In this document: positions 29,164 through 38,173 of the stretch, one piece after another | Layout: each line of letters opens with the position of its first letter | How positions within the stretch are numbered: the stretch's first letter is position 1 | Assembly: GCF_012927345.1 (NCBI RefSeq) | Contig: NZ_JABBGJ010000003.1 | Location: 124,001 to 188,000, forward strand | From: Paraburkholderia polaris | Lineage (GTDB): Bacteria > Pseudomonadota > Gammaproteobacteria > Burkholderiales > Burkholderiaceae | Length of the DNA stretch: 64,000 bases | Direction: 5' to 3' | Position numbers and translations under genes: made by a program | Notes under the pieces: generated by a model | Told to the model about the DNA's origin: nothing | Database searches by the model: none | What the model saw: only the letters and a program-made list of their open reading frames with translations

Positions 29164-31050
29164 ATGACAGATAACAATCACGTGCACAAACAGCCTCTGC
29201 CTTCCCTCGCGATTGCCGCGATCGGAGTGGTGTTCGGCGATATCGGCACGAGCCCGTTGTACTCGCTGAAAGAGGCCTTCAGCCCGGCACATGGCATTCC
29301 ACTGACCGATCAATCGATTCTGGGCGTGATCTCGCTGCTGTTCTGGGCGATCGTGATCGTGGTCAGCATCAAGTACGTATTGTTCGTGATGCGCGCCGAC
29401 AACAACGGCGAAGGCGGCGTCCTCGCGCTGATGGCGCTGGCGCTGCGCTCACTCGATCAGAAGTCGAAAATGACCGGCTTGTTGATGATGCTCGGCATCT
29501 TCGGCGCCTGCATGTTCTATGGCGACGCGGTGATTACGCCCGCCATTTCGGTGATCTCCGCGGTCGAGGGGCTGGAAATCGCGGCGCCCAATCTGTCTCA
29601 TCTGGTGTTGCCGCTCACGATGGTGATCCTCGTGCTGCTGTTCTGGATTCAGCGGCACGGAACGGCCACCGTCGGCCGCCTGTTCGGTCCGATCATGGTG
29701 CTGTGGTTCCTCGTGCTCGCCGCGCTGGGCCTGTGGCACATCCTGCAGTCGCCGAACGTGATCCGCGCGCTGAATCCGTACTACGCCTACACCTTTATGG
29801 CGGCGCACGTGTTGCAGGCCTACGTGGTGCTCGGCTCGGTCGTGCTGGTGCTGACCGGCGCCGAAGCGCTGTACGCCGACATGGGCCACTTCGGCGCAAA
29901 GCCGATCCGCATGGCCTGGTACTTCCTCGTGATGCCTTCGCTGGTGCTGAACTATTTCGGCCAGGGCGCGCTGCTCATGCACGACCCGAAGGCGATCGAA
30001 AACCCGTTCTTCCTGCTCGCACCGGATTGGGCGCTGCTGCCGCTCGTGGTGCTGTCAACGGTGGCGACCGTGATCGCGTCGCAGGCGGTGATTTCCGGTG
30101 CCTATTCGCTGACGAGCCAGGCGATCCAGCTTGGTTACGTGCCGCGTATGAAGATCCTGCACACGTCGGAACTGGCGATCGGTCAGATCTATGTGCCGGT
30201 GGTGAACTGGATGCTGCTGTTCATCATTCTGTGCATCGTGATTGCGTTCAAGACCTCGGATAATCTCGCCGCCGCGTACGGTATCGCGGTGACGGCGACC
30301 ATGGTGATCACCACGATTCTTGCCTGCGTCGTCATGGTGAAGGTGTGGAACTGGAACAAGTTCCTCGTCGCGATGATCATCGGCGTGTTCATGGTGGTCG
30401 ACCTGGGCTTTTTCGGCGCCAATCTGCTCAAGGTTGCAGAAGGTGGCTGGCTGCCGCTTGGCATCGGCGCGCTCCTGTTCTTTTTGCTGATGACCTGGTT
30501 CAAGGGCAGGATGATCGTCAAGGAGCGCACGGCGGCTGACGGTATTCCGCTTATGCCGTTCCTGCAAGGCTTGCTTGCGCATCCGCCGCATCGCGTGTCG
30601 GGTACCGCGATCTATCTGACGGGCAGCGATTCGCTCGTGCCGGTGAGCTTGCTGCACAACCTGAAGCACAACAAGGTGCTGCACGAGCGCACCATTTTCC
30701 TGACCTTCGTGACGCTCGATATCCCGTATGTGAACGATGCGGAACGCGTGACGGTAAAGGATCTCGACGGCGGCTTGTACCTCGTCAAGGCGGCCTACGG
30801 TTTCAACGAAACGCCTGACGTGAAGGCAGTGTTGCTCGAGGTCGGCCGCACGCACGACATGACGTTCGAGTTGATGGACACGTCGTTCTTCCTCGCCCGC
30901 GAAACGGTGGTGCCGACGCAGTTGCCGGGCATGTCGGTGTGGCGCGAACGTGTGTTCGCATGGATGCATCAGAACGCGGCCAAGCCGACCGACTTCTTCA
31001 GCATTCCGGCCAATCGGGTGGTGGAGTTGGGGACGAAGATCGAGATCTGA
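29164..31050 (+). CDS. kup: Low-affinity potassium transporter Kup (Trk-type KUP)
   Basis: A 628-residue KUP/HAK/KT family potassium-proton symporter with 12 hydrophobic segments in the first ~430 residues and a cytoplasmic C-terminal domain. [19 protein letters not shown] is the family's N-terminal signature and [11 protein letters not shown] and [19 protein letters not shown] are pore-region motifs. The frame is open upstream to 28807, but the ATG at 29164 gives the conserved N-terminus. It is a single-gene unit between two terminators. Confidence 0.95.
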   Translation: MTDNNHVHKQPLPSLAIAAIGVVFGDIGTSPLYSLKEAFSPAHGIPLTDQSILGVISLLFWAIVIVVSIKYVLFVMRADNNGEGGVLALMALALRSLDQKSKMTGLLMMLGIFGACMFYGDAVITPAISVISAVEGLEIAAPNLSHLVLPLTMVILVLLFWIQRHGTATVGRLFGPIMVLWFLVLAALGLWHILQSPNVIRALNPYYAYTFMAAHVLQAYVVLGSVVLVLTGAEALYADMGHFGAKPIRMAWYFLVMPSLVLNYFGQGALLMHDPKAIENPFFLLAPDWALLPLVVLSTVATVIASQAVISGAYSLTSQAIQLGYVPRMKILHTSELAIGQIYVPVVNWMLLFIILCIVIAFKTSDNLAAAYGIAVTATMVITTILACVVMVKVWNWNKFLVAMIIGVFMVVDLGFFGANLLKVAEGGWLPLGIGALLFFLLMTWFKGRMIVKERTAADGIPLMPFLQGLLAHPPHRVSGTAIYLTGSDSLVPVSLLHNLKHNKVLHERTIFLTFVTLDIPYVNDAERVTVKDLDGGLYLVKAAYGFNETPDVKAVLLEVGRTHDMTFELMDTSFFLARETVVPTQLPGMSVWRERVFAWMHQNAAKPTDFFSIPANRVVELGTKIEI

Positions 31051-31110
31051 GCGCGAAGCCAGATTCGCAAACGCCTTGCATGCCGAGGCGCGGCAAGCGG
31101 CAAGCGATAA

Positions 31111-31142
31111 AAAAAGCCCACGCAATTTTGCGTGGGCTTTTT
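31111..31142. terminator. Bidirectional Rho-independent terminator between kup and tex
   Basis: AAAAAGCCCACGCAA (31111-31125) pairs perfectly with TTGCGTGGGCTTTTT (31128-31142). The A- and T-runs at both sides allow it to stop kup (plus) and tex (minus) transcripts. Confidence 0.94.
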
Positions 31143-31201
31143 TGTGCCGCTCAGTCTCGTGAACGTCAGCGCGTGATTCAGTCACGCACTGACGAACCCG
31201 A

Positions 31202-33544
31202 TTACTTCTGCTTGAGCTTGGCGAAGGCGGCGGCCATTGCGCCGCCTGCTTCCGGCTCACGCGAGCGCTGCTGCTGCGCACCGCGTGCACCGCCGCCGGG
31301 GCGGCCGCGATCCTGCTGGGCGCCGCCACCGCTGCGCGGCGCTGCTGCCGCACCGAAGTCGTCGTCGAGACGCATGGTCAGCGCGATCCGCTGGCGCTTC
31401 ACATCGACTTCCAGCACCTTCACCTTGACGATCTGGCCGGCCTTGACCACTTCGTGCGGGTCTTTGATGAACTTCGTCGACATGGCCGACACGTGTACGA
31501 GACCGTCCTGATGCACGCCGATGTCGATGAACGCACCGAAGGCCGCCACGTTCGTCACGACGCCTTCGAGCACCATGCCCGGCGTCAGGTCGCTGACCTT
31601 CTCGACGCCTTCGCGGAAGGTCGCGGTCTTGAACTCGGGGCGCGGGTCGCGGCCCGGCTTTTCGAGTTCCAGCAGAATGTCGCGCACAGTCGGCAGGCCG
31701 AAACGTTCGTCGACGAATTCCGCCGGCGACAGGCCACGCAGCGCGTCGCGATTGCCGAGCACTTCGCCGACATGCTTGCTGATCTTCGCGAGCATGCGTT
31801 CCACGACCGGATAGGCTTCCGGGTGAACCGAGGAGCGGTCGAGCGGATTCTCGCCGTTGTTGATGCGCAGGAACCCGGCGGCCTGCTCGAAGGTCTTGTC
31901 GCCCAGACGCGGCACCTTGCGCAGATGTTCGCGCGACGGGAACGGGCCGTTTGCGTCGCGATAGTCGACGATGTTGCGAGCCAGCGTTGCGTTCAGACCC
32001 GACACGCGCGCCAGCAAAGCAACCGACGCCGTATTGGCATCCACGCCGACCGCGTTCACACAGTCCTCGACCACCGCGTCGAGCGAGCGGGCCAGTTCGC
32101 GCTGATTCACGTCGTGCTGGTATTGACCGACGCCGATCGCCTTGGGTTCGATCTTCACCAGTTCCGCGAGCGGATCCTGCAGACGGCGTGCAATCGACAC
32201 AGCGCCGCGCAGCGACACGTCCATATCCGGGAATTCCTTCGCCGCGAGTTCGGAGGCCGAGTACACCGACGCACCGGCTTCCGAGACGACGATCTTCTGC
32301 AGCTTGAACTCCGGATGACGCGCGATCAGTTCGCTCGCGAGCTTGTCCGTCTCACGCGACGCCGTACCGTTGCCGATACTGATCAACTCAGCCTGCGTTT
32401 GCGCGCAGATGCGCGCCAGCTTCGCGATCGAGCCGTCCCAGTCGCGGCGCGGCTCGTGCGGATAAATCACGTCGGTGGCGAGCACCTTGCCAGTCCGATC
32501 GACCACCGCGACTTTCACGCCGGTGCGCATACCCGGATCGAGGCCGATCACAGCCTTCGGGCCCGCCGGCGCCGCCAGCAGCAGGTCCTTCAGGTTGCGA
32601 GCAAACACGCGAATCGCTTCGTGTTCGGCCTCGTCGCGCAGATTGGTCAGCAGCTCGTTTTCGATGTGCGGCTGCACCTTCACGCGCCAGCACCAGCGGC
32701 ACACGTCGGAGAGCCACTTGTCGGCCGGGCGGTTCTGGTTGGCGATGCCGAAGTGGCGGGCGATCAGCGCTTCACTCGGATGCGGCACCTGCGCGTCGAG
32801 TTCTTCACCCAGCCCCAGCTTGACCATCAGCACACCCGCATTGCGGCCGCGGAACAGGGCCAGCGCGCGATGCGACGGCACGGTCTTGATGGTTTCCGCG
32901 TAGTCGTAGTAGTCGCGGAATTTCTCTTCTTCCGCGTTTTCCTTGCCCTCGACCACTTTCGACGACACCACGCCCTGGTTGAACATGTAATCGCGCAGCT
33001 TGCCGAGCAGATCCGCGGTTTCGCCGAACTGTTCGGAGAGGATATCGCGCGCGCCGTCGAGCGCGGCTTTCACGTCGGCGACGCCTTTCTCGGCGTCCAC
33101 GTAGGCGGCGGCTTCGGTTTGCGGGTCGAGCAGGGGGTTGCCCAGCAGCGCGTCGGCGAGCGGCTGCAGGCCGGCTTCGCGGGCGATCTGCGCGCGCGTG
33201 CGGCGCTTGGGTTTATACGGGAGATACAGGTCTTCCAGCACCTGCTTGCTGTCGGCGCCTTCGATGGCGGTGCGCAGCTCGTCGGTGAGCTTGCCCTGTT
33301 CGTCGATGCTCGTGATGATCGCGGCGCGCCGGTCTTCCAGCTCGCGCAGATACAGCAGACGCTCCTCGAGATTACGCAGTTGCGTGTCGTCGAGATTGTC
33401 GGTCACTTCCTTCCGGTAGCGGGCGATGAACGGAACAGTCGCTCCTTCGTCGAGAAGTTGCACCGCGGCCGCGACCTGGCGCGGCTGGACGGACAGTTCG
33501 GCGGCGATGCGCTGTACGATCTTGAGTGCTACGGTTTCCGTCAT
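31202..33544 (-). CDS. tex: Tex family RNA-binding transcription accessory protein
   Basis: A 780-residue Tex protein. Order of domains: N-terminal helical region ([15 protein letters not shown]), YqgF/RNase H-like domain ([18 protein letters not shown], ~residues 330-450), helix-hairpin-helix pair ([25 protein letters not shown], ~500-560), and an S1 RNA-binding domain (~650-720, [29 protein letters not shown]). The C-terminal ~60 residues are Gly/Gln/Arg rich. Tex is a bacterial relative of Spt6 and affects transcription and virulence gene expression. Single-gene unit sharing a terminator with kup. Confidence 0.96.
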   Translation of the reverse strand: MTETVALKIVQRIAAELSVQPRQVAAAVQLLDEGATVPFIARYRKEVTDNLDDTQLRNLEERLLYLRELEDRRAAIITSIDEQGKLTDELRTAIEGADSKQVLEDLYLPYKPKRRTRAQIAREAGLQPLADALLGNPLLDPQTEAAAYVDAEKGVADVKAALDGARDILSEQFGETADLLGKLRDYMFNQGVVSSKVVEGKENAEEEKFRDYYDYAETIKTVPSHRALALFRGRNAGVLMVKLGLGEELDAQVPHPSEALIARHFGIANQNRPADKWLSDVCRWCWRVKVQPHIENELLTNLRDEAEHEAIRVFARNLKDLLLAAPAGPKAVIGLDPGMRTGVKVAVVDRTGKVLATDVIYPHEPRRDWDGSIAKLARICAQTQAELISIGNGTASRETDKLASELIARHPEFKLQKIVVSEAGASVYSASELAAKEFPDMDVSLRGAVSIARRLQDPLAELVKIEPKAIGVGQYQHDVNQRELARSLDAVVEDCVNAVGVDANTASVALLARVSGLNATLARNIVDYRDANGPFPSREHLRKVPRLGDKTFEQAAGFLRINNGENPLDRSSVHPEAYPVVERMLAKISKHVGEVLGNRDALRGLSPAEFVDERFGLPTVRDILLELEKPGRDPRPEFKTATFREGVEKVSDLTPGMVLEGVVTNVAAFGAFIDIGVHQDGLVHVSAMSTKFIKDPHEVVKAGQIVKVKVLEVDVKRQRIALTMRLDDDFGAAAAPRSGGGAQQDRGRPGGGARGAQQQRSREPEAGGAMAAAFAKLKQK

Positions 33545-33890
33545 AAGGTCTTGGTGTTCCTGCTACTCAATCAAAGGTCGCGCGGTAACGGCACACGTCG
33601 GGCACGTTGGTGCACGCTGGGCGTGCGCGCTACGACCAGGTTGCTGGAGCGGGGCATTTTGCCATAAATGCAAAAGGGCTCAACCGCAGGGTGATAGAAT
33701 TTCGGGCATGTTCCGTTGACCATTTACGACGTTGCCAATCTCTTTGTCCCTCAACCGCCTGGGCTCCCGCTTGGTCTCTCGCTTGTCACAATTGTCGTCT
33801 CTTCTGTCGCTGAATGTGTCGCGATCGCCGCTTACATCGCTCAGGTTGGCGTCGCGGTCCGTGTTCAAGTCAGCGCTCCCGTCCAATGGG
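33545..33890. other. Gap between tex and the coiled-coil gene
   Basis: This divergent gap must hold both promoters. On the plus strand TAGAAT (33695-33700) is a possible -10, followed at 33708 by an ATG-TTC-CGT-TGA mini-frame in the reading frame of the downstream gene; that frame then stays open from 33720, so translation could start at TTG 33732, GTG 33861 or ATG 33891. No RNA gene or repeat is visible. Confidence 0.4.
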
Positions 33891-34838
33891 ATGTTGTTCG
33901 CTTCGTGCGCCTCGTGCGTCATGGCCGCAACGCTAGCCATGTCCGCGCCGGCCGCGGCGCAATCCGCAGCGGCGCTCACGGCCGCCAGTAGTGTCGCGCC
34001 GCTGGCCGCTTCGGGCGCGCGGGCAGCGAGCGCGGCGGGCGCAACAAGCACGACGAACGGCGCCGGGAACGCGGGTAATGCCGACAACGCTGAGAATGCT
34101 GACAACCCGGCATCGCCTGACAGCGCATTCGATGCGCGCCAGAAAGTCCTGGATCAGCGCACTGAGGAAAACAACTACCGTTACGCAGTTGCCGAGCACG
34201 ATTGCTACAGCAAGTTCTTCGTCAACCACTGCCTGGACAAGGCGCGCGACAGCATGCGCTCGGTGCAGGCCGACATTCGCAAGGAACAGCTCGCGCTCGA
34301 CGGCGAACAGCGTGTCCAGCGCGCCCGCGAGCGTGACGAGCAGGCGGCGCTCAAACGCGCACAAGACGAAGCGAGCGCGCCGCAACGCGCCGCCGACGAC
34401 GCACGTAACGCGCAAGCCTACGAAGACAAGCAGCGCCAACACCAGCTCGATCAGGCGCAGCGCGCAGCCGAAGCGCCGCAACGCGACGCCAACGCGCAAG
34501 CCTATCAGCAGAAGCTGCAACAGCACGCGCTGGATCAGGCGCAGCGCGGCGTCAGCCCGTCGCAGGCCGCGGCTAACCAGCAGGCTTACGATCAGAAGCA
34601 GGGCGACTTCCAGCGCAAGCTCGAGGAGGCGCGTCAGCAGGGCGCCCAGAAGGCTCAGGAGCGCGTCGAGAAACAGCAGACCTTCGAGAAGAAGCAGGCC
34701 GATGCGGCGCAGCATAAAGCTGACGTCGAAGCGCGCCAGAAGCAGGCGGCCGAGAAAGCCGAGCAGAAACGTCAGGACCAGTTGAAGCAGCAGCAGGAAC
34801 TTGAAGAGCAGCAAAAGCAGCAACAGGAACAACAGTAG
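33891..34838 (+). CDS. Exported Ala/Gln/Lys-rich coiled-coil protein, function unknown
   Basis: I do not recognise a named family. From the ATG at 33891 it has 315 residues: a hydrophobic segment ending APAAAQ (1-24) that looks like a signal peptide, an Ala/Asn-rich region (25-78), a short conserved-looking region with two cysteines (HDCYSKFFVNHCLDKARD, C105 and C114), then ~190 residues of charged, glutamine-rich heptad-like sequence with imperfect repeats around QAYxxKxxQHxLDQAQR, ending in poly-Gln/Glu. The signal peptide lacks a basic n-region from this start; the earlier starts at 33861 or 33732 would add Arg/Lys. A periplasmic or surface coiled-coil role is inferred. Confidence 0.7.
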   Translation: MLFASCASCVMAATLAMSAPAAAQSAAALTAASSVAPLAASGARAASAAGATSTTNGAGNAGNADNAENADNPASPDSAFDARQKVLDQRTEENNYRYAVAEHDCYSKFFVNHCLDKARDSMRSVQADIRKEQLALDGEQRVQRARERDEQAALKRAQDEASAPQRAADDARNAQAYEDKQRQHQLDQAQRAAEAPQRDANAQAYQQKLQQHALDQAQRGVSPSQAAANQQAYDQKQGDFQRKLEEARQQGAQKAQERVEKQQTFEKKQADAAQHKADVEARQKQAAEKAEQKRQDQLKQQQELEEQQKQQQEQQ

Positions 34839-34900
34839 GTGTGCTGTAGCAGGTTCTGGTAGGGTAGGAGCGAGTTAGTAGTCGCCGTAACGCGTTTTAA

Positions 34901-34947
34901 GCCGGACAGCAACCTCCGGCACAGGCTGCACCGCGCAGCCTGTGCCG
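34901..34947 (+). other. Two overlapping, mutually exclusive hairpins in the leader of the YdcH-like gene
   Basis: Hairpin A pairs GCCGGA (34901-34906) with TCCGGC (34915-34920). Hairpin B pairs 34917-34929 with 34935-34947 (13 bp, perfect, loop ACCGC). They share CGGC (34917-34920), so only one can form. The ribosome binding site GAGAGGAGG begins five bases after hairpin B. No T-run follows. Confidence 0.55.
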
Positions 34948-34966
34948 CTTACGAGAGGAGGCGAGC

Positions 34967-35185
34967 ATGCGCGATCACCATCACGTCATCACCACAGACA
35001 CCCTTCGCGACCGTATTCTGCAGCTGGAATCGGAGCATAGTGGGCTCGATCGTTTGATCGACCGAATGTCGGATGAGCCCGGCATCGATGACTTCGAGTT
35101 GCAGCGCCTGAAAAAGCGCAAACTCAAAGTTAAGGACACCATCATCTTGCTGCAATTGCAGCTCGAACCGGACGCACGCGCCTGA
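34967..35185 (+). CDS. YdcH family (DUF465) small protein
   Basis: A 72-residue, all-helical, highly charged protein (RDRILQLESEHSGLDRLIDRM and LQRLKKRKLKVKDTIILLQ) with a DUF465 pattern: two helices joined near DEPGIDDFE. A strong GAGAGGAGG precedes the ATG by six bases. Function unknown; proteins of this family are small cytoplasmic coiled coils. The leader hairpins at 34901-34947 suggest translational or transcriptional control. Confidence 0.85.
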   Translation: MRDHHHVITTDTLRDRILQLESEHSGLDRLIDRMSDEPGIDDFELQRLKKRKLKVKDTIILLQLQLEPDARA

Positions 35186-35248
35186 GTTCGTGGCCTGGCA
35201 GGTGCCGGGTCGCGCCGCGCGCGCCGGACTTTGCAGGAAACGCTTGCC

Positions 35249-37531
35249 TTGAATTCACCGCTTGAAACTTCACCACGCGCCACAGCGGGCGACGACGCTC
35301 CGGCGGCCGGCGATCCGGCGGCCGGCGATCCGGCGGCCGGCGCTCCGGCGCCGCGTGCTCCCGCGTCTGCGCTCTCCGCATCATTGAATCCACGCCGCGG
35401 CGCCGAACTGGACGATATCTTCGCCGACAACGGCCTGCTCGCCCGTCAGATCGACGGCTATCGCTCGCGCGCGTCGCAGATCGAGATGTCTCGCGCCGTC
35501 GCGGCGGCCATGGAAGCGTCGGGCCGTGCAATGCCCGAGCCGGCAATGTTCGAAGCGCAAAAGCGTCCGGCGCGACGTCTCCAATCGCAAGCTGCGGATG
35601 CGGCGGCGGAAGCCCCCGAAACCAACGAGTCGAACGGTCTCGACGGCAGCGAAAACACGCTGATCGTCGAAGCGGGTACAGGCACCGGCAAGACCTATGC
35701 GTATCTCGTACCGGCCATGTTGTGGGGCGGCAAGGTGATCGTCTCCACCGGCACCAAGCATTTGCAGGATCAGCTCTTTCAGCGCGACATTCCGACTGTG
35801 CGCGATGCGCTCGCCGTGCCGGTCTCGGTGGCGATGCTCAAGGGCCGCGCGAACTACCTGTGCCATTACTATCTGCAGCGCACAGCGGATAACGGCCGTC
35901 TGCCGTCGCGCCAGGAAACCTCGTATCTGCAGGACATCATTCGCTTCGCCAAGATCACACGCACCGGCGACAAGGCCGAACTCGCGAGCGTGCCGGAAAC
36001 GGCGGCGGTGTGGTCGATGGTCACGTCCACGCGTGAAAACTGTCTTGGCCAGGAGTGCCCGCACTACAAGGAGTGCTTTGTGATGCAGGCGCGCCGCGAG
36101 GCGCAGCAGGCCGACATCGTGGTGGTCAATCACCATCTGTTTTTCGCCGACATCATGCTACGCGATACAGGCATGGCTGAATTGCTGCCTACGGCGAACA
36201 CCGTCATCTTCGACGAAGCGCACCAACTGCCGGAAACCGCGACGCTGTTTTTCGGCGAGACGCTTTCGACCACGCAATTTCTCGAGCTCGCGCGCGATTC
36301 CGTGGCGGAGGGCCTGGGTCATGCGCGCGAGTCGGTTGACTGGGTGACGCTCGGCTCAACGCTCGAACGCGCGGCGCGTGACGTGCGGCTCGCTTTCAAG
36401 GAAGACTCGGTGCGCTTGTCGATCGGTCAGTTGCCCGACGATCATCCGTTATTCCCCGCGCTCGAAACGCTTGAGGCCGAGCTGGACGCATTGGCTTCAG
36501 CGTTGGCGGGTCAGGCCGAGCGCGCTGAATCGATCGGCGCGTGTTTGCGTCGCGCACGCGAGTTGCAAGGCGTGCTCGCGGGCTGGACGACACCGCCCAC
36601 CGAGACCGAACGCGCGGCCGCTGACGCCGCCTCGGCGGACGCCAAGGCCGAACGCGCCGATCCGAATGAAAAGGTGCGCTGGATCGAAGTCTTCGCGCAT
36701 ACGGTGCAGTTGCATGAAACGCCGCTGTCGGTCGCGCCGATCTTCGCGAAGCAGCGCGCCGGCGTGCCGCGCGCGTGGATCTTCACATCGGCGACATTGT
36801 CGGTGCGAGGCGACTTCACGCACTATGCGGCGCAGATGGGCCTGAACGCAAAACGTTCGATGACGCTGCCGAGCCCCTTCGACTATCCGACGCAAGGGCT
36901 TCTGTACGTGCCGCGCAATTTGCCGCAGCCTTCGTCGCCGATGTTTACCGACGCTGTGTTCGATGCTGCATTGCCGGCGATCGAAGCATCAGGCGGCGGC
37001 GTATTCATGCTGTGCACGACGCTGCGCGCTGTCGACCGCATCTCGAACAAGTTGCGCGACACCATCGAAGCGCGCGGCTGGGACTATCCGCTGCTCGTAC
37101 AGGGTGACGCAAGCCGCACCGAGTTGCTCGACCGCTTCCGTGCGTATGGCAATGCGATTCTGGTGGGAAGTCAGAGTTTCTGGGAAGGCGTGGACGTGCG
37201 TGGCGATGCGCTCTCGCTGGTCGTGATCGACAAGCTGCCGTTTGCACCGCCCGATGACCCGGTTTTGTCGGCACGTCTGGACGCGCTGACGAAGAAGGGG
37301 TTGAGCCCGTTTGCGGTCCATCAGTTGCCGCAGGCTGTGATTACGCTCAAGCAGGGCGCAGGGCGTCTGATTCGCGCTGAGACCGATCGCGGCGTGCTGA
37401 TGATCTGCGACACACGTCTCGTCGACAAACCGTATGGGCGCCGTATATGGCAGAGCCTGCCCCCCTTCAAGCGCACACGTGAGATCGAAGTCGTGCGCGA
37501 GTTCTTCGAAGAGAATGCAAAACCGACTTAA
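35249..37531 (+). CDS. dinG: DinG/YoaA-type ATP-dependent DNA helicase with iron-sulfur cluster
   Basis: An XPD-like superfamily 2 helicase of ~760 residues. Walker A GTGTGKT is at 143-149, the DEAH box at 322-325, and motif VI is QGAGRLIRAETDRG near the C-terminus. Cysteines C205 (NYLC), C265, C270 and C276 (CLGQECPHYKEC) have the spacing of the 4Fe-4S ligands of DinG. Such 5'-3' helicases unwind D-loops and R-loops. The start is uncertain: TTG at 35249 has AGGAAA eight bases upstream, and TTG at 35231 is an alternative. Residues ~15-45 are an Ala/Pro low-complexity stretch made by a tandem repeat. YoaA is the closest alternative name. Confidence 0.9.
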   Translation: MNSPLETSPRATAGDDAPAAGDPAAGDPAAGAPAPRAPASALSASLNPRRGAELDDIFADNGLLARQIDGYRSRASQIEMSRAVAAAMEASGRAMPEPAMFEAQKRPARRLQSQAADAAAEAPETNESNGLDGSENTLIVEAGTGTGKTYAYLVPAMLWGGKVIVSTGTKHLQDQLFQRDIPTVRDALAVPVSVAMLKGRANYLCHYYLQRTADNGRLPSRQETSYLQDIIRFAKITRTGDKAELASVPETAAVWSMVTSTRENCLGQECPHYKECFVMQARREAQQADIVVVNHHLFFADIMLRDTGMAELLPTANTVIFDEAHQLPETATLFFGETLSTTQFLELARDSVAEGLGHARESVDWVTLGSTLERAARDVRLAFKEDSVRLSIGQLPDDHPLFPALETLEAELDALASALAGQAERAESIGACLRRARELQGVLAGWTTPPTETERAAADAASADAKAERADPNEKVRWIEVFAHTVQLHETPLSVAPIFAKQRAGVPRAWIFTSATLSVRGDFTHYAAQMGLNAKRSMTLPSPFDYPTQGLLYVPRNLPQPSSPMFTDAVFDAALPAIEASGGGVFMLCTTLRAVDRISNKLRDTIEARGWDYPLLVQGDASRTELLDRFRAYGNAILVGSQSFWEGVDVRGDALSLVVIDKLPFAPPDDPVLSARLDALTKKGLSPFAVHQLPQAVITLKQGAGRLIRAETDRGVLMICDTRLVDKPYGRRIWQSLPPFKRTREIEVVREFFEENAKPT
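35301..35345 (+). repeat. 15-bp tandem repeat in the dinG-like gene
   Basis: Three head-to-tail copies of CGGCGGCCGGCGATC, the third with one mismatch, encode repeats of PAAGD/A. Being a multiple of three, copy-number change would alter length of the N-terminal low-complexity tail without a frameshift. Confidence 0.8.
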
Positions 37532-37576
37532 TAGCTGATTAAGTGAATGCCGTTGTAAAAAGCGGCTCTTAAATGA

Positions 37577-37610
37577 CAAAACGCCACGGATGTGAATCCG
37601 TGGCGTTTTG
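37577..37610. terminator. Bidirectional Rho-independent terminator
   Basis: CAAAACGCCACGGAT (37577-37591) pairs perfectly with ATCCGTGGCGTTTTG (37596-37610), loop GTGA. It separates the dinG-like gene from the convergent mini-lipoprotein gene. Confidence 0.93.
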
Positions 37611-37681
37611 CTTTACTGCCCAGGAAATCGAGGTGATTTCCTGAAGCAGTTTTCGCCCAGAGGCGAACCCTACGCGACAGC

Positions 37682-37942
37682 TTACTGGCTTGCGCCCGAA
37701 GCCGGAGCAGCAGCCGAAGCAGCAGCGCCTGCGTCCGAAGCAGCGGTCGTAGCCGAAGCAGCAGCGTCGCTCGCAGCAGCAGCCGCACCCGAAGCAGCAG
37801 CAGCCGAATCCGAAGCTGCTGCAGCCGGTGCCGAAGCAGCAGCTGCGTCGCTAGCCGGGGCAGCGGCTTGATCGTTGCTCTTGTTGCATGCAGCCAGTGC
37901 CACAGCTGCCAACAGGGATGCTACGAGGAGGGATTTCTTCAT
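37682..37942 (-). CDS. Alanine-rich small lipoprotein
   Basis: An 86-residue protein. MKKSLLVASLLAAVALAAC is a lipoprotein signal with lipobox LAAC (C19). The mature part is almost only Ala, Ser, Asp, Gly and Pro in imperfect repeats of AAASDA type. AAGGA lies seven bases before the ATG at 37942, so this start is better than the GTG at 37948. Such low-complexity lipoproteins are common in Burkholderia; the function is unknown. Confidence 0.75.
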   Translation of the reverse strand: MKKSLLVASLLAAVALAACNKSNDQAAAPASDAAAASAPAAAASDSAAAASGAAAAASDAAASATTAASDAGAAASAAAPASGASQ

Positions 37943-38173
37943 GATCACGTCCTTTTATGGTTAAAGGTAAGCAACAGCGCAAAATAATACCGGTAATGTG
38001 CTCCAACACCGACCTGGGCCGCTGGTGGAGACGCTCTTTTGACGAGCTAGAATCTTCCCTACGGCTTGGGCGGAAATTATATGCACTTTCGTACTGACAA
38101 TCCATAAATCCGGGGTCAATACGTTGTCTTTCTCATACAAAATTTCACAGTACGGTATAACAGGCGGGCAGAG

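Noticed and set aside
31454..33667. 737-codon plus-strand open frame opposite tex
   Set aside because: Antisense to a clear Tex protein with intact domains; composition typical of shadow frames.
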